A DNA stretch of 64,000 nucleotides. Source: Chromatiaceae bacterium. Its GTDB lineage: Bacteria; Pseudomonadota; Gammaproteobacteria; Chromatiales; Chromatiaceae. The notes beneath the pieces are model-generated. The model had not been told where the DNA came from. It was given only the letters and a program-made list of their open reading frames with translations, and searched no databases. Below, piece by piece: positions 55,818 through 63,659 of the stretch (position 1 is the stretch's first letter; each line of letters begins with the position of its first letter). The stretch covers positions 75,609 through 139,608 of the forward strand of contig JACKMU010000009.1 in the NCBI GenBank assembly GCA_024235215.1, given 5' to 3'. The position numbers and the translations under genes are program-made.

Positions 55818-56585
55818 TCAGCCGTCGGCCAGCTGACGATAAGCCAGTATCGCCAGACCGAGCAGCGTCTTCTTGTCCAGGTTGCCGCTCAGCGCGTAGC
55901 CGGATGCGCCGTCTAGCCAATAGAACACGCCAACGCCGTCTTCGACCGCATAACTGAAGCTGGGACCAAACACCGCTCTGTCGTCACCTTCGCGGCGCAC
56001 GTACAAGGTCACCCGCCGCCCACCGTCGTCCTGGTACATGAGCAAAGCCACCGGACCGTTTTCACCGGAGAGCAGGCGGCCACCGAGCAACTCGAAGCCA
56101 ACCGCTGTAAAATCCGGCGCTTGCAGTTTGCGGTCAAGTCGCTTCGACAGCCATTTCACCAGATGCGCGGTTTCGCTCGCGGTCACTTCTACCGGATGAC
56201 GCTGTTCAGGTACGTATACGGCGTGGGCGATCGCGGCAGCACGTGGCAGCGCTGCCACCGTGACAATTTTCGGCGTACTACGTACACCGACACCGTAGCC
56301 GATCAGACCAGCCAGACCAACCATGGACAAGCCAGCTGCCATCCGGCCAAGCTGCCGCCACAGAGAGGACGTGCCGGCCGCGGCCGCCAGCAGCCGTGGC
56401 GGAACTGCCTCATTGAGCACGCCATCGAGCTGCTCGTGCAGCAACCGGTTCTGCCCGGCCCAGGCGCTCACCCGCGCAGCGTCGGCCGGATGCCGGGCAA
56501 GCCAGGCTTCCACCTCGATTCGGCGCGCCGGTTCCATCACTCCATCGACGTAAGCATGCAGGTCGCTGTCTTCGATCGGTTTCAT
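55818..56585 (-). CDS. Anti-sigma factor, single-pass membrane protein
   Basis: A 255-residue anti-sigma factor of the RsiW/PrtR-like kind. The N-terminal domain reads DSDLHAYVDGVMEPARRIEV and RHPADAARVSAWAGQN, typical of the fold that holds ECF sigma factors, but without the HxxxCxxC zinc motif. A membrane helix follows (MAAGLSMVGLAGLIGYGVGV), then a periplasmic sensor domain. Its start overlaps the sigma factor stop by four bases (ATGA), so the two are co-translated. Confidence 0.88.
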   Translation of the reverse strand: MKPIEDSDLHAYVDGVMEPARRIEVEAWLARHPADAARVSAWAGQNRLLHEQLDGVLNEAVPPRLLAAAAGTSSLWRQLGRMAAGLSMVGLAGLIGYGVGVRSTPKIVTVAALPRAAAIAHAVYVPEQRHPVEVTASETAHLVKWLSKRLDRKLQAPDFTAVGFELLGGRLLSGENGPVALLMYQDDGGRRVTLYVRREGDDRAVFGPSFSYAVEDGVGVFYWLDGASGYALSGNLDKKTLLGLAILAYRQLADG

Positions 56586-57085
56586 CTTACTACCTTGAGC
56601 ATGGCGCTTCCCGGACGCGCTTCCTGCCAGGCCCGTAGCCGCTCTCTTGCCCGGGACAGCCGGGACATCACTGTGCCAAGCGGAATGTTCAGCATCTTCG
56701 CCGCCTCCTTGTAGGAAAACTGCTCCAACCCCACCAGCAGGAGGACTTCACGCATTTCCAGTGGCAGCTGCGCGATGCCGCGCAGCAGGTCTCGCACGCC
56801 GACACTCTCCTCCACCGAACTGTCGGGCCCGGCGAGGTTGAGCGCCATATAATCCACCTCCTCGCCGTGAGCTGCGGCGCGCTGCTGGTTAGCGTGTACA
56901 TTGTGCATCACCGTGAACAACCAAGCCCGCAGATTGCTACCACGCTGCCACAGACGCTGCTTGCGCCAGGCGCGTTCCAGGGTGTCCTGTACCAGATCGT
57001 CAGCGCGCACGGCATCCCCTGTCAGCGCCCTGGCATAGCGGCGCAGACGGGGGATGTGCTCGAGCAGTTGGTGGTCGAATCTCAC
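56582..57085 (-). CDS. ECF RNA polymerase sigma factor
   Basis: A 167-residue sigma-70 family factor. Region 2 reads LRRYARALTGDAVRADDLVQ and TLERAWRKQRLW; region 4 reads LPLEMREVLLLVGLEQFSYK and LNIPLGTVMSRLSRARERLR. Directs transcription of its own operon and perhaps others when released by the neighbouring anti-sigma factor. It starts one base after the stop of the COG4315-type gene and overlaps the anti-sigma gene. Confidence 0.94.
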   Translation of the reverse strand: MRFDHQLLEHIPRLRRYARALTGDAVRADDLVQDTLERAWRKQRLWQRGSNLRAWLFTVMHNVHANQQRAAAHGEEVDYMALNLAGPDSSVEESVGVRDLLRGIAQLPLEMREVLLLVGLEQFSYKEAAKMLNIPLGTVMSRLSRARERLRAWQEARPGSAMLKVVR

Positions 57086-57460
57086 TCAGGGTCTTGCGGT
57101 GTGCCACACGCCTTTTACGCCATCACCTGTCTGGTCACCCGGTTTGGTGTCCTTCACCCATTGATACAGTGGCTTACCCTGGTAGGCCCACTGGCGGCTG
57201 CCATCGTCCCGGCTGATCAGCGAATAATCACCGTTGGCAATATCGTCGTTATTGGCAACCAGTGGCGGCCAGTTGGCGGCACAGGGACCGTTGCAGACGC
57301 TCTTGCCGGCGCCGGTCGGGTCATTATCGAAAACATACAGGGTCATGCCGTGCTCATCGGTCAGGATACCCTGCTCGCTCACCATGGGAGCCGCCGTCGC
57401 GGTCGTGGCAGCAAGCATCAGGCCAGTCAGCAGGAGGGTTGGGGCAATTCGGCTGTTCAT
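57086..57460 (-). CDS. COG4315-type secreted repeat protein
   Basis: A 124-residue exported protein. Signal peptide (LLLTGLMLAATTATAA), then two YxxxxD-type repeats: GMTLYVFDNDPTGAGKSVCN and QGKPLYQWVKDTKPGDQTGD, with WPPL in between. This family is often found with ECF sigma/anti-sigma pairs; function is unknown. First gene of the operon with a strong site, AAGGAGAAG. Confidence 0.88.
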   Translation of the reverse strand: MNSRIAPTLLLTGLMLAATTATAAPMVSEQGILTDEHGMTLYVFDNDPTGAGKSVCNGPCAANWPPLVANNDDIANGDYSLISRDDGSRQWAYQGKPLYQWVKDTKPGDQTGDGVKGVWHTARP

Positions 57461-57641
57461 CTTTGCTTCTCCTTGTGTTTGGGTGGTTCGAATATCGGAG
57501 CACCATGTGCCGGATGCGGTCGGTGCCGCCGCGGCCGGACGAGTTGTTGGTCTCCTGTAATGACGAACAACCGAATGCGCAGGTTTATTCCATGGGACGG
57601 AGATAAAGATGGAGATCCGAGACAGCGGAATACGGGGCAGG

Positions 57642-57782
57642 TGCTTCGCTCAGCTGGTAGTAACTCTGCATCGATTGCCGGCCCCGATCAAACCTCGCAC
57701 CAACAAAGTACACAACGTGTTGAACGTGATCCAGTACGGTTCCATCACACCGCTGGATCCAGGTTGGCTATTTCGGCGTCAA
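57642..57782. repeat. Dispersed repeat R1, copy B (sirtuin-leader fragment)
   Basis: About four in five bases match 52721-52860. On the minus strand it still encodes MQSYYQLSEA, against MKSYHQLSEA in the sirtuin, then the frame departs. No sirtuin body follows. It runs directly into repeat R2. Confidence 0.75.
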
Positions 57783-58126
57783 CCGGTAATCTATCAGTGT
57801 GACATGCGCAACCGTCAACCGAACCTCGTGCTCGTTCAGACGCCATAGGTTCAGCTGCTAGCGCTGACCACTATGACTCATCTGCAGGTGAGCGTTGGTA
57901 GCAAGACGATCGCTCTGCAACGATCGAGTGGAAGTTTTCTGGGCATGCCGGGGTGATCGGTGAGTTGCTGCCGCGCGTCTCGATCGATGGCACCAATCAA
58001 CTGCGCCAGGCAATTGATCCACTGGCGTTCGACACAGCAGCAGTGGCAATGTACTCTCACCCATCTTCACCATGTGCCGCTGATGCGTCCGCCAGCGAAG
58101 CAGAACCAGTACGCGCTTGACAGCAG
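57783..58126. repeat. Dispersed repeat R2, copy 1 (island left border)
   Basis: Shares diverged but clear similarity with 63660-64000 in the same orientation, strongest at the end (ACTCTCACCCAT...TTGACAGCAG). A minus frame keeps protein-like text in both copies (NCLAQLIGAIDRDA here, NCLEQLILTVDQDA there), suggesting a decayed gene. Copy 1 lies before, copy 2 after, the TIR/prenyl-synthase operon. Confidence 0.7.
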
Positions 58127-58576
58127 TCTCAGCGGATTCTGTCCGCAATTGAATTTCCCCCGGCCATGGCGCTTCCGGGGATATCAGCATAGTAACCGGG
58201 TTTCAATGTTATCCCACAACACTCTACCGCGGGTAGGAGAGCCTCTATGCAGAGGATCGCACTGATTTCGAGGTAAAACCGGTGCGTTTGCAATGGCCCG
58301 GTATCAGGTGCTGTGGAAGTGTGGCTGCAGTTGAATCAATTGTATGTCCCCCAATTGTGTGCGGACGTGTCCAGATCATCACCCCGTCCCACCGATACCT
58401 CGTGATGGATTTGGCACTTCCTTGTGCAAAATCGACTCGCTTACGCGGCAACCTATAATCCCCGACCGTCCTGCGTCCGTCACGATGCCGTATCGCACGT
58501 TGCAGCAAAGCTGCTCGTGCACTACTCCATCATGACTCCCACAATGACTCTACGGCGTGTCGAATGCGCTCCTTGT
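58127..58576. other. Non-coding spacer between repeat R2 and the acyltransferase relic
   Basis: 450 bases without a convincing gene on either strand. A frame open from 58424 continues into the relic but its first 50 residues have no recognisable motif. No clear promoter or RNA was found. Confidence 0.4.
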
Positions 58577-59008
58577 ATGTCCTACATCGCTCCCTATCGG
58601 TCGCAATTCTGGCCATACAACCGCGCCTACGCCTATCGGGGACTAACCGCCTTCGCTTCGCTTTCCCTGGCGGTCAGCGCCGGTCGCCCCGTCACTAAAC
58701 GATCTTGGGCCGGTATTGCCCTGCTGCGGCTGGCCGTCCGCCTGCCCTGGCGCGCTCAGATGCGCATCGGTCACATCAGTGACGCGCTGGGGGTACCCTT
58801 CTTTCAGATGCAGCTGGAAGACGACCACGGTTACCTGCTGGCCATCTGCGCCGCGCTGGAAGATTTTCCCGGCGACAGCCCGGAAACCGACGCCGCCCGG
58901 CTCAACCGGTTGTTCGAGGATGTAAGAAAGGAGATGACGGCGCAGTATCTTTGGACACACCGGCGGTTCAAGGAGGTGGCCTACGGGCTGCAATCGCCCT
59001 ATTACTAG
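58577..59008 (+). pseudogene. Lipid A acyltransferase (LpxL/HtrB-like) with internal deletion
   Basis: The N-terminal part (WAGIALLRLAVRLPWRAQM) and the C-terminal part (PFFQMQLEDDHGYLLAI, ALEDFPGDSPETDAARLN, QYLWTHRRFKEV) match the ends of the LpxL/HtrB acyltransferase family, but the middle of roughly 180 residues, including the HX4D catalytic motif, is absent; the frame is still open. The join is near 58770-58795. The protein would be inactive as an acyltransferase. It lies directly upstream of the TIR-system operon in the same direction. Confidence 0.7.
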
Positions 59009-59069
59009 CGTTATACTTTCGAGATAGCGCTTGCGTGCCAGATCGGGAAACAGTCCGGGGACCACCACC

Positions 59070-60434
59070 ATGAACGACCATCCATTATGCTTTGTCGTCA
59101 TGCCTTTCGGCGAGAAAAAGGATCCTGGCGGCGGTCCGGACATCAACTTCGACCACATCTATAACCTGGCGATCCGGCCCGGCGTCGAAGCCGCCGGCAT
59201 GGAACCGTTGCGCGCCGACGAGGAGCGCGTCGGCGGCATCATTCACAAGCCCATGTTCGAGCGACTGCTGCTCTGCGACTATGCCGTCGTCGACCTGACC
59301 ACAGGCAATGCCAACGTGTTCTACGAACTCGGCGTGCGCCACGCCGTGCGCCCGGCGACCACGCTGACGCTGTTCGCGCGCCAGCAGCAGATTCCGTTCG
59401 ACGTCTCATACTCTCGCGCCCTGCCTTACGAACTGGGAGCCGAAAATCGATTCGAACAGGATCAGGCTGCGCCGTTGCGCAATGCCATCACGGCGCGACT
59501 CGTGCATCTGCGCGAACACGCCACCGATGAACCCGAAACCGACAGTCCGCTGTTTCAACTGCTCCAAGGCTACCAGCCGCCCGATATCGCCCGACTGAAA
59601 ACCGATGTCTTCAGAGAACAGGTAAAGTACGCAAGCGATATCAAGCGTCGCCTGGCTGCGGCGCGCGTCGCCAAAGACGCCACACAGTTACACGACCTGG
59701 AAACAAACCTGGGACCGGCGGATGCGGTCGAGGCCGGCGTATTCGTCGACCTGTTCCTGTCCTATCGTGCGGTCAAGGACTGGGCAGCCATGATCGCTCT
59801 TTACGAAAACCGCATGCCGGCCGCGCTGAAACGCGCGGTACTGGTGCGCGAACAACTGGGCTTCGCTTACAACCGCGCTGGTGAGCGCAAAAAGGCGCTG
59901 GACATATTGAAGGAGGTCGTCGACGAACAGGGCCCGAGCTCCGAGAGCTGCGGGCTGATGGGGCGTGTGTACAAGGACTACTGGAGCGAAGCGCGACTGG
60001 CCGGCCGTGAAGCGGAGGCGCGTGGCTGGCTTCGCAAGGCGGTCGACGCGTATGTGCTTGGCTTCGAAACCGACTGGCGAGACGCCTACCCGGGCATCAA
60101 TGCACTGACCCTGCTCGACATCCAGGGCGATCCGGAATCACTGGAAAAGAAACGGGCCATGCTGCCCGTCGTTCGCTACGCCGTGAACCGCCGTATCGAG
60201 TCCGCGACGCCCGATTACTGGGACCACGCCACCCTGCTGGAACTGGCGGTGCTCGATCAGGACGAAACTGCGACGTCGAAGCACCTAGACAACACGCTTG
60301 CTGCGGTGCGCGAACCCTGGGAGCCGGAAACCACCCACAATAACCTGGCGATGATCCGCGATGCACGCTTGACTCGCGGCGTGGATGAACCGTGGCTGTC
60401 CGACGTAATTCATAAGTTAGGGGAGGCGAAATAG
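59070..60434 (+). CDS. TRAFs-binding (DUF4071-type) protein with deoxyribosyltransferase/TIR-like N-terminus
   Basis: A 454-residue soluble protein. The N-terminal domain (to about 150) has CFVVMPFGEKKD, NLAIRPGVEAAGMEPLRADE, LLCDYAVVDLTTGNANVFYE and LGVRHAVRP, a Rossmann-like fold related to nucleoside deoxyribosyltransferases and TIR-like domains, often found in conflict proteins. The C-terminal part is TPR-like and matches the TRAFs-binding module: LGFAYNRAGERKKALDIL, CGLMGRVYKDYWSEA, DAYPGINALTLLDIQ. It probably senses and oligomerises, or processes a nucleotide. The ATG at 59070 with GGGGA upstream is preferred over a TTG at 59031. First gene of the island operon; 104 bases precede the next. 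Confidence 0.82.
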   Translation: MNDHPLCFVVMPFGEKKDPGGGPDINFDHIYNLAIRPGVEAAGMEPLRADEERVGGIIHKPMFERLLLCDYAVVDLTTGNANVFYELGVRHAVRPATTLTLFARQQQIPFDVSYSRALPYELGAENRFEQDQAAPLRNAITARLVHLREHATDEPETDSPLFQLLQGYQPPDIARLKTDVFREQVKYASDIKRRLAAARVAKDATQLHDLETNLGPADAVEAGVFVDLFLSYRAVKDWAAMIALYENRMPAALKRAVLVREQLGFAYNRAGERKKALDILKEVVDEQGPSSESCGLMGRVYKDYWSEARLAGREAEARGWLRKAVDAYVLGFETDWRDAYPGINALTLLDIQGDPESLEKKRAMLPVVRYAVNRRIESATPDYWDHATLLELAVLDQDETATSKHLDNTLAAVREPWEPETTHNNLAMIRDARLTRGVDEPWLSDVIHKLGEAK

Positions 60435-60538
60435 TGCAGGCTGTTGGAAAGACCGCACCCAAACCCAGCCGCCTTGCCGATGTCCAGTGAAGCCGCCTTC
60501 ATCGACTTGCATTCCGACTGAACATATACTTTGGGCTC

Positions 60539-61519
60539 ATGGAAATGGGAACTTCGGGAAGCGGCTACCCTGAAAAGGCACTGGCCATTTACGAAAGTTG
60601 TATCGCCCCGATACTCGGCGCTTTCAAACAGGCGGATTCAAGCGACAGCCTGTGGATTGAATCCTGTGACCCCGGCGACACGTCGGTCGCCCGCTTTCGA
60701 CTGTTTCCCGGAAGCTTATACCTGTTATGGGTCGAGGCGTTGGGCGTCAAACCTCACGACTGTCATGCCCGCGTCGCCGCCGCGATCGAATGCCTGCACA
60801 ACGCCAGTCTTCATCACGACGATGCGATTGACGGCCACAGCTCCCGGCGTGGCGTGACCACAGCCCTGGCCCAACATGGCTTCGCCGCACCGGTGTTGGC
60901 CGGTGACGGTCTGGTCGGAATCGGTCTGCGCCTGCTGGGCACCGCTCCTGATCTTGATTGCCGGCTGATCGTCGAGTATCTGGGAACCGCATGGCATCGG
61001 ATGACTCAAGGCCAGGCCATGGACGAACCCGCAGCCTGGAAGAGCGTTCCCACCGAGAAGCACGAACAGCATTGGGAGTTGATGACGCGATCCAAGCTGG
61101 CGCTCGGCAATGTCGCGGCGCCGTTGGCCTCAGCAACAGTTGGTCGACGTGATATCGTGAAGTCCGTGGCGCAGTTGCACGAGCGATTTTCCGTGGCATC
61201 ACAAATCATGAACGACATCGGTGATCTTGAAGGCTGGGAAGGATTCCACACCATCGGTCCAAGCACCCGAAAGCGATGCGAGGAAGCCTGCCGGAAACCG
61301 ACCATAGCGACGATATGGAGTCGCGCATCCGAAGACGAGGTAGGCGGTATGGCACTGGGGCGACGCGCCCTGCAGCAAGTCAGTCTACTGACTTCCGAAG
61401 CGCTGAAGGAACTTTCCGGTTTTTCTCTGCAGTCGCCAGCGGCCGATACGCTTCAAGATTTCTTTATCCGTCCTCTGCGTGAAATGGAGCGGGTGGCCCG
61501 AGGTCACACGCCATGCTGA
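60539..61519 (+). CDS. Polyprenyl-synthase-like isoprenoid enzyme, variant second motif
   Basis: A 326-residue trans-isoprenyl diphosphate synthase homologue. The first Asp-rich motif is complete: LHHDDAIDGHSSRRG (DDxxD with Arg-Arg, near 95-105). The second is SQIMNDIGDLEGWEG, so NDxxD in place of DDxxD, as in some ComQ-like and other atypical prenyl synthases. Further landmarks are LAGDGLVGIGLRLL and RMTQGQAMD. It is unlike the housekeeping IspA at the window start in sequence and length. It overlaps the TIR gene by seven bases. Product and acceptor are unknown; it might make a prenyl diphosphate or prenylate a peptide, protein or nucleotide. Confidence 0.85.
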   Translation: MEMGTSGSGYPEKALAIYESCIAPILGAFKQADSSDSLWIESCDPGDTSVARFRLFPGSLYLLWVEALGVKPHDCHARVAAAIECLHNASLHHDDAIDGHSSRRGVTTALAQHGFAAPVLAGDGLVGIGLRLLGTAPDLDCRLIVEYLGTAWHRMTQGQAMDEPAAWKSVPTEKHEQHWELMTRSKLALGNVAAPLASATVGRRDIVKSVAQLHERFSVASQIMNDIGDLEGWEGFHTIGPSTRKRCEEACRKPTIATIWSRASEDEVGGMALGRRALQQVSLLTSEALKELSGFSLQSPAADTLQDFFIRPLREMERVARGHTPC

Positions 61520-62262
61520 CACCTGACGGCACCAGACGGCTCGCCGAATGGATCGAAGAGTGCATTACCCCGGAACAGCTGAGACGATTGATTCCGGAAA
61601 ACCATCCCGTTCGCTGGTGGCACCCCCGGTTGGGCGAACCCGGAAGCGCCGAAACACTGGTTAACGTTCTTGCCCAGGGTGGCCATCTTACATTGCTCGC
61701 GGCGTTGATCCTGATCGGGCGATCACATGCGCGTGCCGCACCGCCGCCGGAAGCGGAAACCGAGCTGGCAGAGGCACTCGTCTCACTGGATGCGGAAATC
61801 GTGAACGCGGGCGCGCGCAATCATGCGGCGAAACCAGATGACATTTTTCTGTGCTACGCGCATGAAGACGTCGGCCCGGTGGGTATTATATGTTCCGTAC
61901 TGCGCACGCACGGCCTATCTGTGTTCCGGGACAACCAGAGCATTCCGCCTGGATCGGGGATCGCCGCTTCGATCGTATCGTCGGTAAACCAGGCGCGCGC
62001 GGCTGTTGTCGTTGTATCAGCTGCGTCCAACGCCTCGGGCTGGGTACGACGCGAATCGGAACAGGTCATGGCCAGGCGTTCCGCCGCGTCGATGGAGGTA
62101 TACACAGTGGTCATCGAGGACGTTCCCATTCCCGAACCGATCAGGGACCTGTTTGCGATCGACCTGCGCGAGCTTGCAGACACACACGACGTCAATCTGG
62201 TCGAGGCCAGGCTAATGCCCATGATTCAAACCATAAGATTGAAGACAAGCAAATGCCGATAG
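61513..62262 (+). CDS. TIR-domain protein with helical effector-associated-type N-terminal domain
   Basis: A 249-residue protein. The N-terminal 75 residues are helical (LTPDGTRRLAEWIEECITPE, AETLVNVLAQGG) and resemble the small death-like effector-associated adaptors of bacterial conflict proteins. A linker leads to a TIR domain from about 109: DIFLCYAHEDVGPVGI, VFRDNQSIPPGSGIA, ARAAVVVVSAASNASGWVRR, with the presumed catalytic Glu in WVRRESEQV. TIR domains of this kind often cleave NAD or make cyclic ADP-ribose signals. It overlaps genes on both sides (7 and 10 bases), so it is made with the prenyl synthase and the double-TIR protein. Confidence 0.85.
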   Translation: MLTPDGTRRLAEWIEECITPEQLRRLIPENHPVRWWHPRLGEPGSAETLVNVLAQGGHLTLLAALILIGRSHARAAPPPEAETELAEALVSLDAEIVNAGARNHAAKPDDIFLCYAHEDVGPVGIICSVLRTHGLSVFRDNQSIPPGSGIAASIVSSVNQARAAVVVVSAASNASGWVRRESEQVMARRSAASMEVYTVVIEDVPIPEPIRDLFAIDLRELADTHDVNLVEARLMPMIQTIRLKTSKCR

Positions 62263-63590
62263 AAACATACTTCAGTCATAGCTGGCATCCCGAGGATGTG
62301 AAACTGAACCTGTTCGTGTGGGAAGTCATCGCAGGCGACTGCGACCTTTACGTCGATCGTGATGGGGCGGACACCGGAATCTATTACATCAACCGCCTTG
62401 AAGAGCTGATCCGCAAGAGCGATGTTTTCGTCAGCGTACTCTCCTACCGGAAGAAAGGCGCTGACGACACACACTTGCGCAGGGACTACCAACTGCAATG
62501 TGCACCCGCTGCACTCTTCGAACTGCGGCTTGCGGAACGCGCACGTAAACCGCGCTGGATAGTATACGATGACCGCACCGGATTTACGCCAATGCAGAGC
62601 ACAAGCGATCTGGTCGTCTACACCCCGATCGACGCGGTCGAGGAGCTCAAACGCGGCGGGCGAAATGTTCATACAAGCGGGAAGAGCTGGCTGGACAACG
62701 TGAAAAAAAAGCTGAAGTTCACGGACGAGAGTCGCAGCCGACAAGCAGCGCTGCTGATTGATGAGAGCCAGCCGGACGCAAAACAAACGAAAGACGAGCT
62801 TACCCGGGCACTCCACGATACAGGCTACGCGCACATCACCGTCATAGAGCCGGGACACACCGACGCAGAAGTTATCATAATCCTGCAAGCCGTCGGCCTG
62901 TTGGTGGCGGAAATCGGAACCACCTCTCTGGGGGACATCTATGCGATGGCTCACGCCATGTTCATCCCGACTATCCGTTTCATGCGTAACGGTCAATCAG
63001 GCTCTGCACTACCAAGGCTCCTGGACGGCCACCCCGGGGGTTACCAGCACGACCTCCTCATTTGTCAGGACGTCTGCGTGCTGGCGGAAGAAGTCGGTAA
63101 GCGCGCGCAGGCGATGCGTGATCAGCGCAGCCCGATTGAGAATTATGAAGCCGGATGCGCGTATCTGCGCAGACATCTCTATCGCGACCACAACGTGTTT
63201 TTCAGTCATAACCTTCCGGACGAGGACGCAGACCTATTGAACGCCGTGTTCGATCTACTGCAGGAAAAAGGCATACGAGCGTGGGAATATCGTCACAACA
63301 ACCGGGCCGGGGTCGTCTGGAAAGACGAGATGGAAACAGCCCTGACGGATGCAACAGACGTGGTTTTCATCATGGCAGACGGTTTCGAGCTTTCCGAGTC
63401 ATGTACCAGGGAACTCGACGCGCTACTGTCGAGAAAGGGCGACATCCAATCTATGCTCCCGTTCTTTTGGGGGAATCGCAGCCTGCCGAACCCGAAGTTG
63501 TCTGACCGGCATTTTGAATCATTGCCGAGTGACAAGTCGCACGCATCCCGGATTGTGGTGGAAAGGTTGATAACTGAGCTCACGCGTTAA
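62253..63590 (+). CDS. Protein with N- and C-terminal TIR-like domains
   Basis: A 445-residue protein. The N-terminal TIR-like domain opens TYFSHSWHPEDVKLNLF, with a candidate catalytic Glu in APAALFELRLAERARKP. A middle Rossmann-like region (about 160-300) reads ALLIDESQPDAKQTKDEL, VGLLVAEIGTTSLGDIYA and AHAMFIPTIRFMRNG, like nucleotide- or deoxyribosyltransferase-type folds. The C-terminal TIR (about 310-430) opens NVFFSHNLPDEDADLL and has the classic S-x-x-C-x-x-E as SESCTRELDALLSR. The ATG at 62253 lies inside the end of the previous gene; upstream open frame to 61890 is only antiframe of that gene. Last gene of the operon. Confidence 0.85.
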   Translation: MPIETYFSHSWHPEDVKLNLFVWEVIAGDCDLYVDRDGADTGIYYINRLEELIRKSDVFVSVLSYRKKGADDTHLRRDYQLQCAPAALFELRLAERARKPRWIVYDDRTGFTPMQSTSDLVVYTPIDAVEELKRGGRNVHTSGKSWLDNVKKKLKFTDESRSRQAALLIDESQPDAKQTKDELTRALHDTGYAHITVIEPGHTDAEVIIILQAVGLLVAEIGTTSLGDIYAMAHAMFIPTIRFMRNGQSGSALPRLLDGHPGGYQHDLLICQDVCVLAEEVGKRAQAMRDQRSPIENYEAGCAYLRRHLYRDHNVFFSHNLPDEDADLLNAVFDLLQEKGIRAWEYRHNNRAGVVWKDEMETALTDATDVVFIMADGFELSESCTRELDALLSRKGDIQSMLPFFWGNRSLPNPKLSDRHFESLPSDKSHASRIVVERLITELTR

Positions 63591-63659
63591 CGTGACGGGG
63601 TGATCGAAAGAACAGGCTTTCCCCTCAGAACTTCCCGGCACGGGTGTGCATTGGTGCCC

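Noticed and set aside
57478..57510. GGTTCGAAT followed by GGAGCACCA, resembling a tRNA 3' end
   Set aside because: No matching acceptor strand, D arm or anticodon arm lies upstream; it is the leader of the COG4315 gene.
61890..62252. N-terminal extension of the two-TIR protein
   Set aside because: It overlaps the TIR gene out of frame, is Arg/Gly-rich and unlike protein; the ATG at 62253 directly begins the TIR domain.
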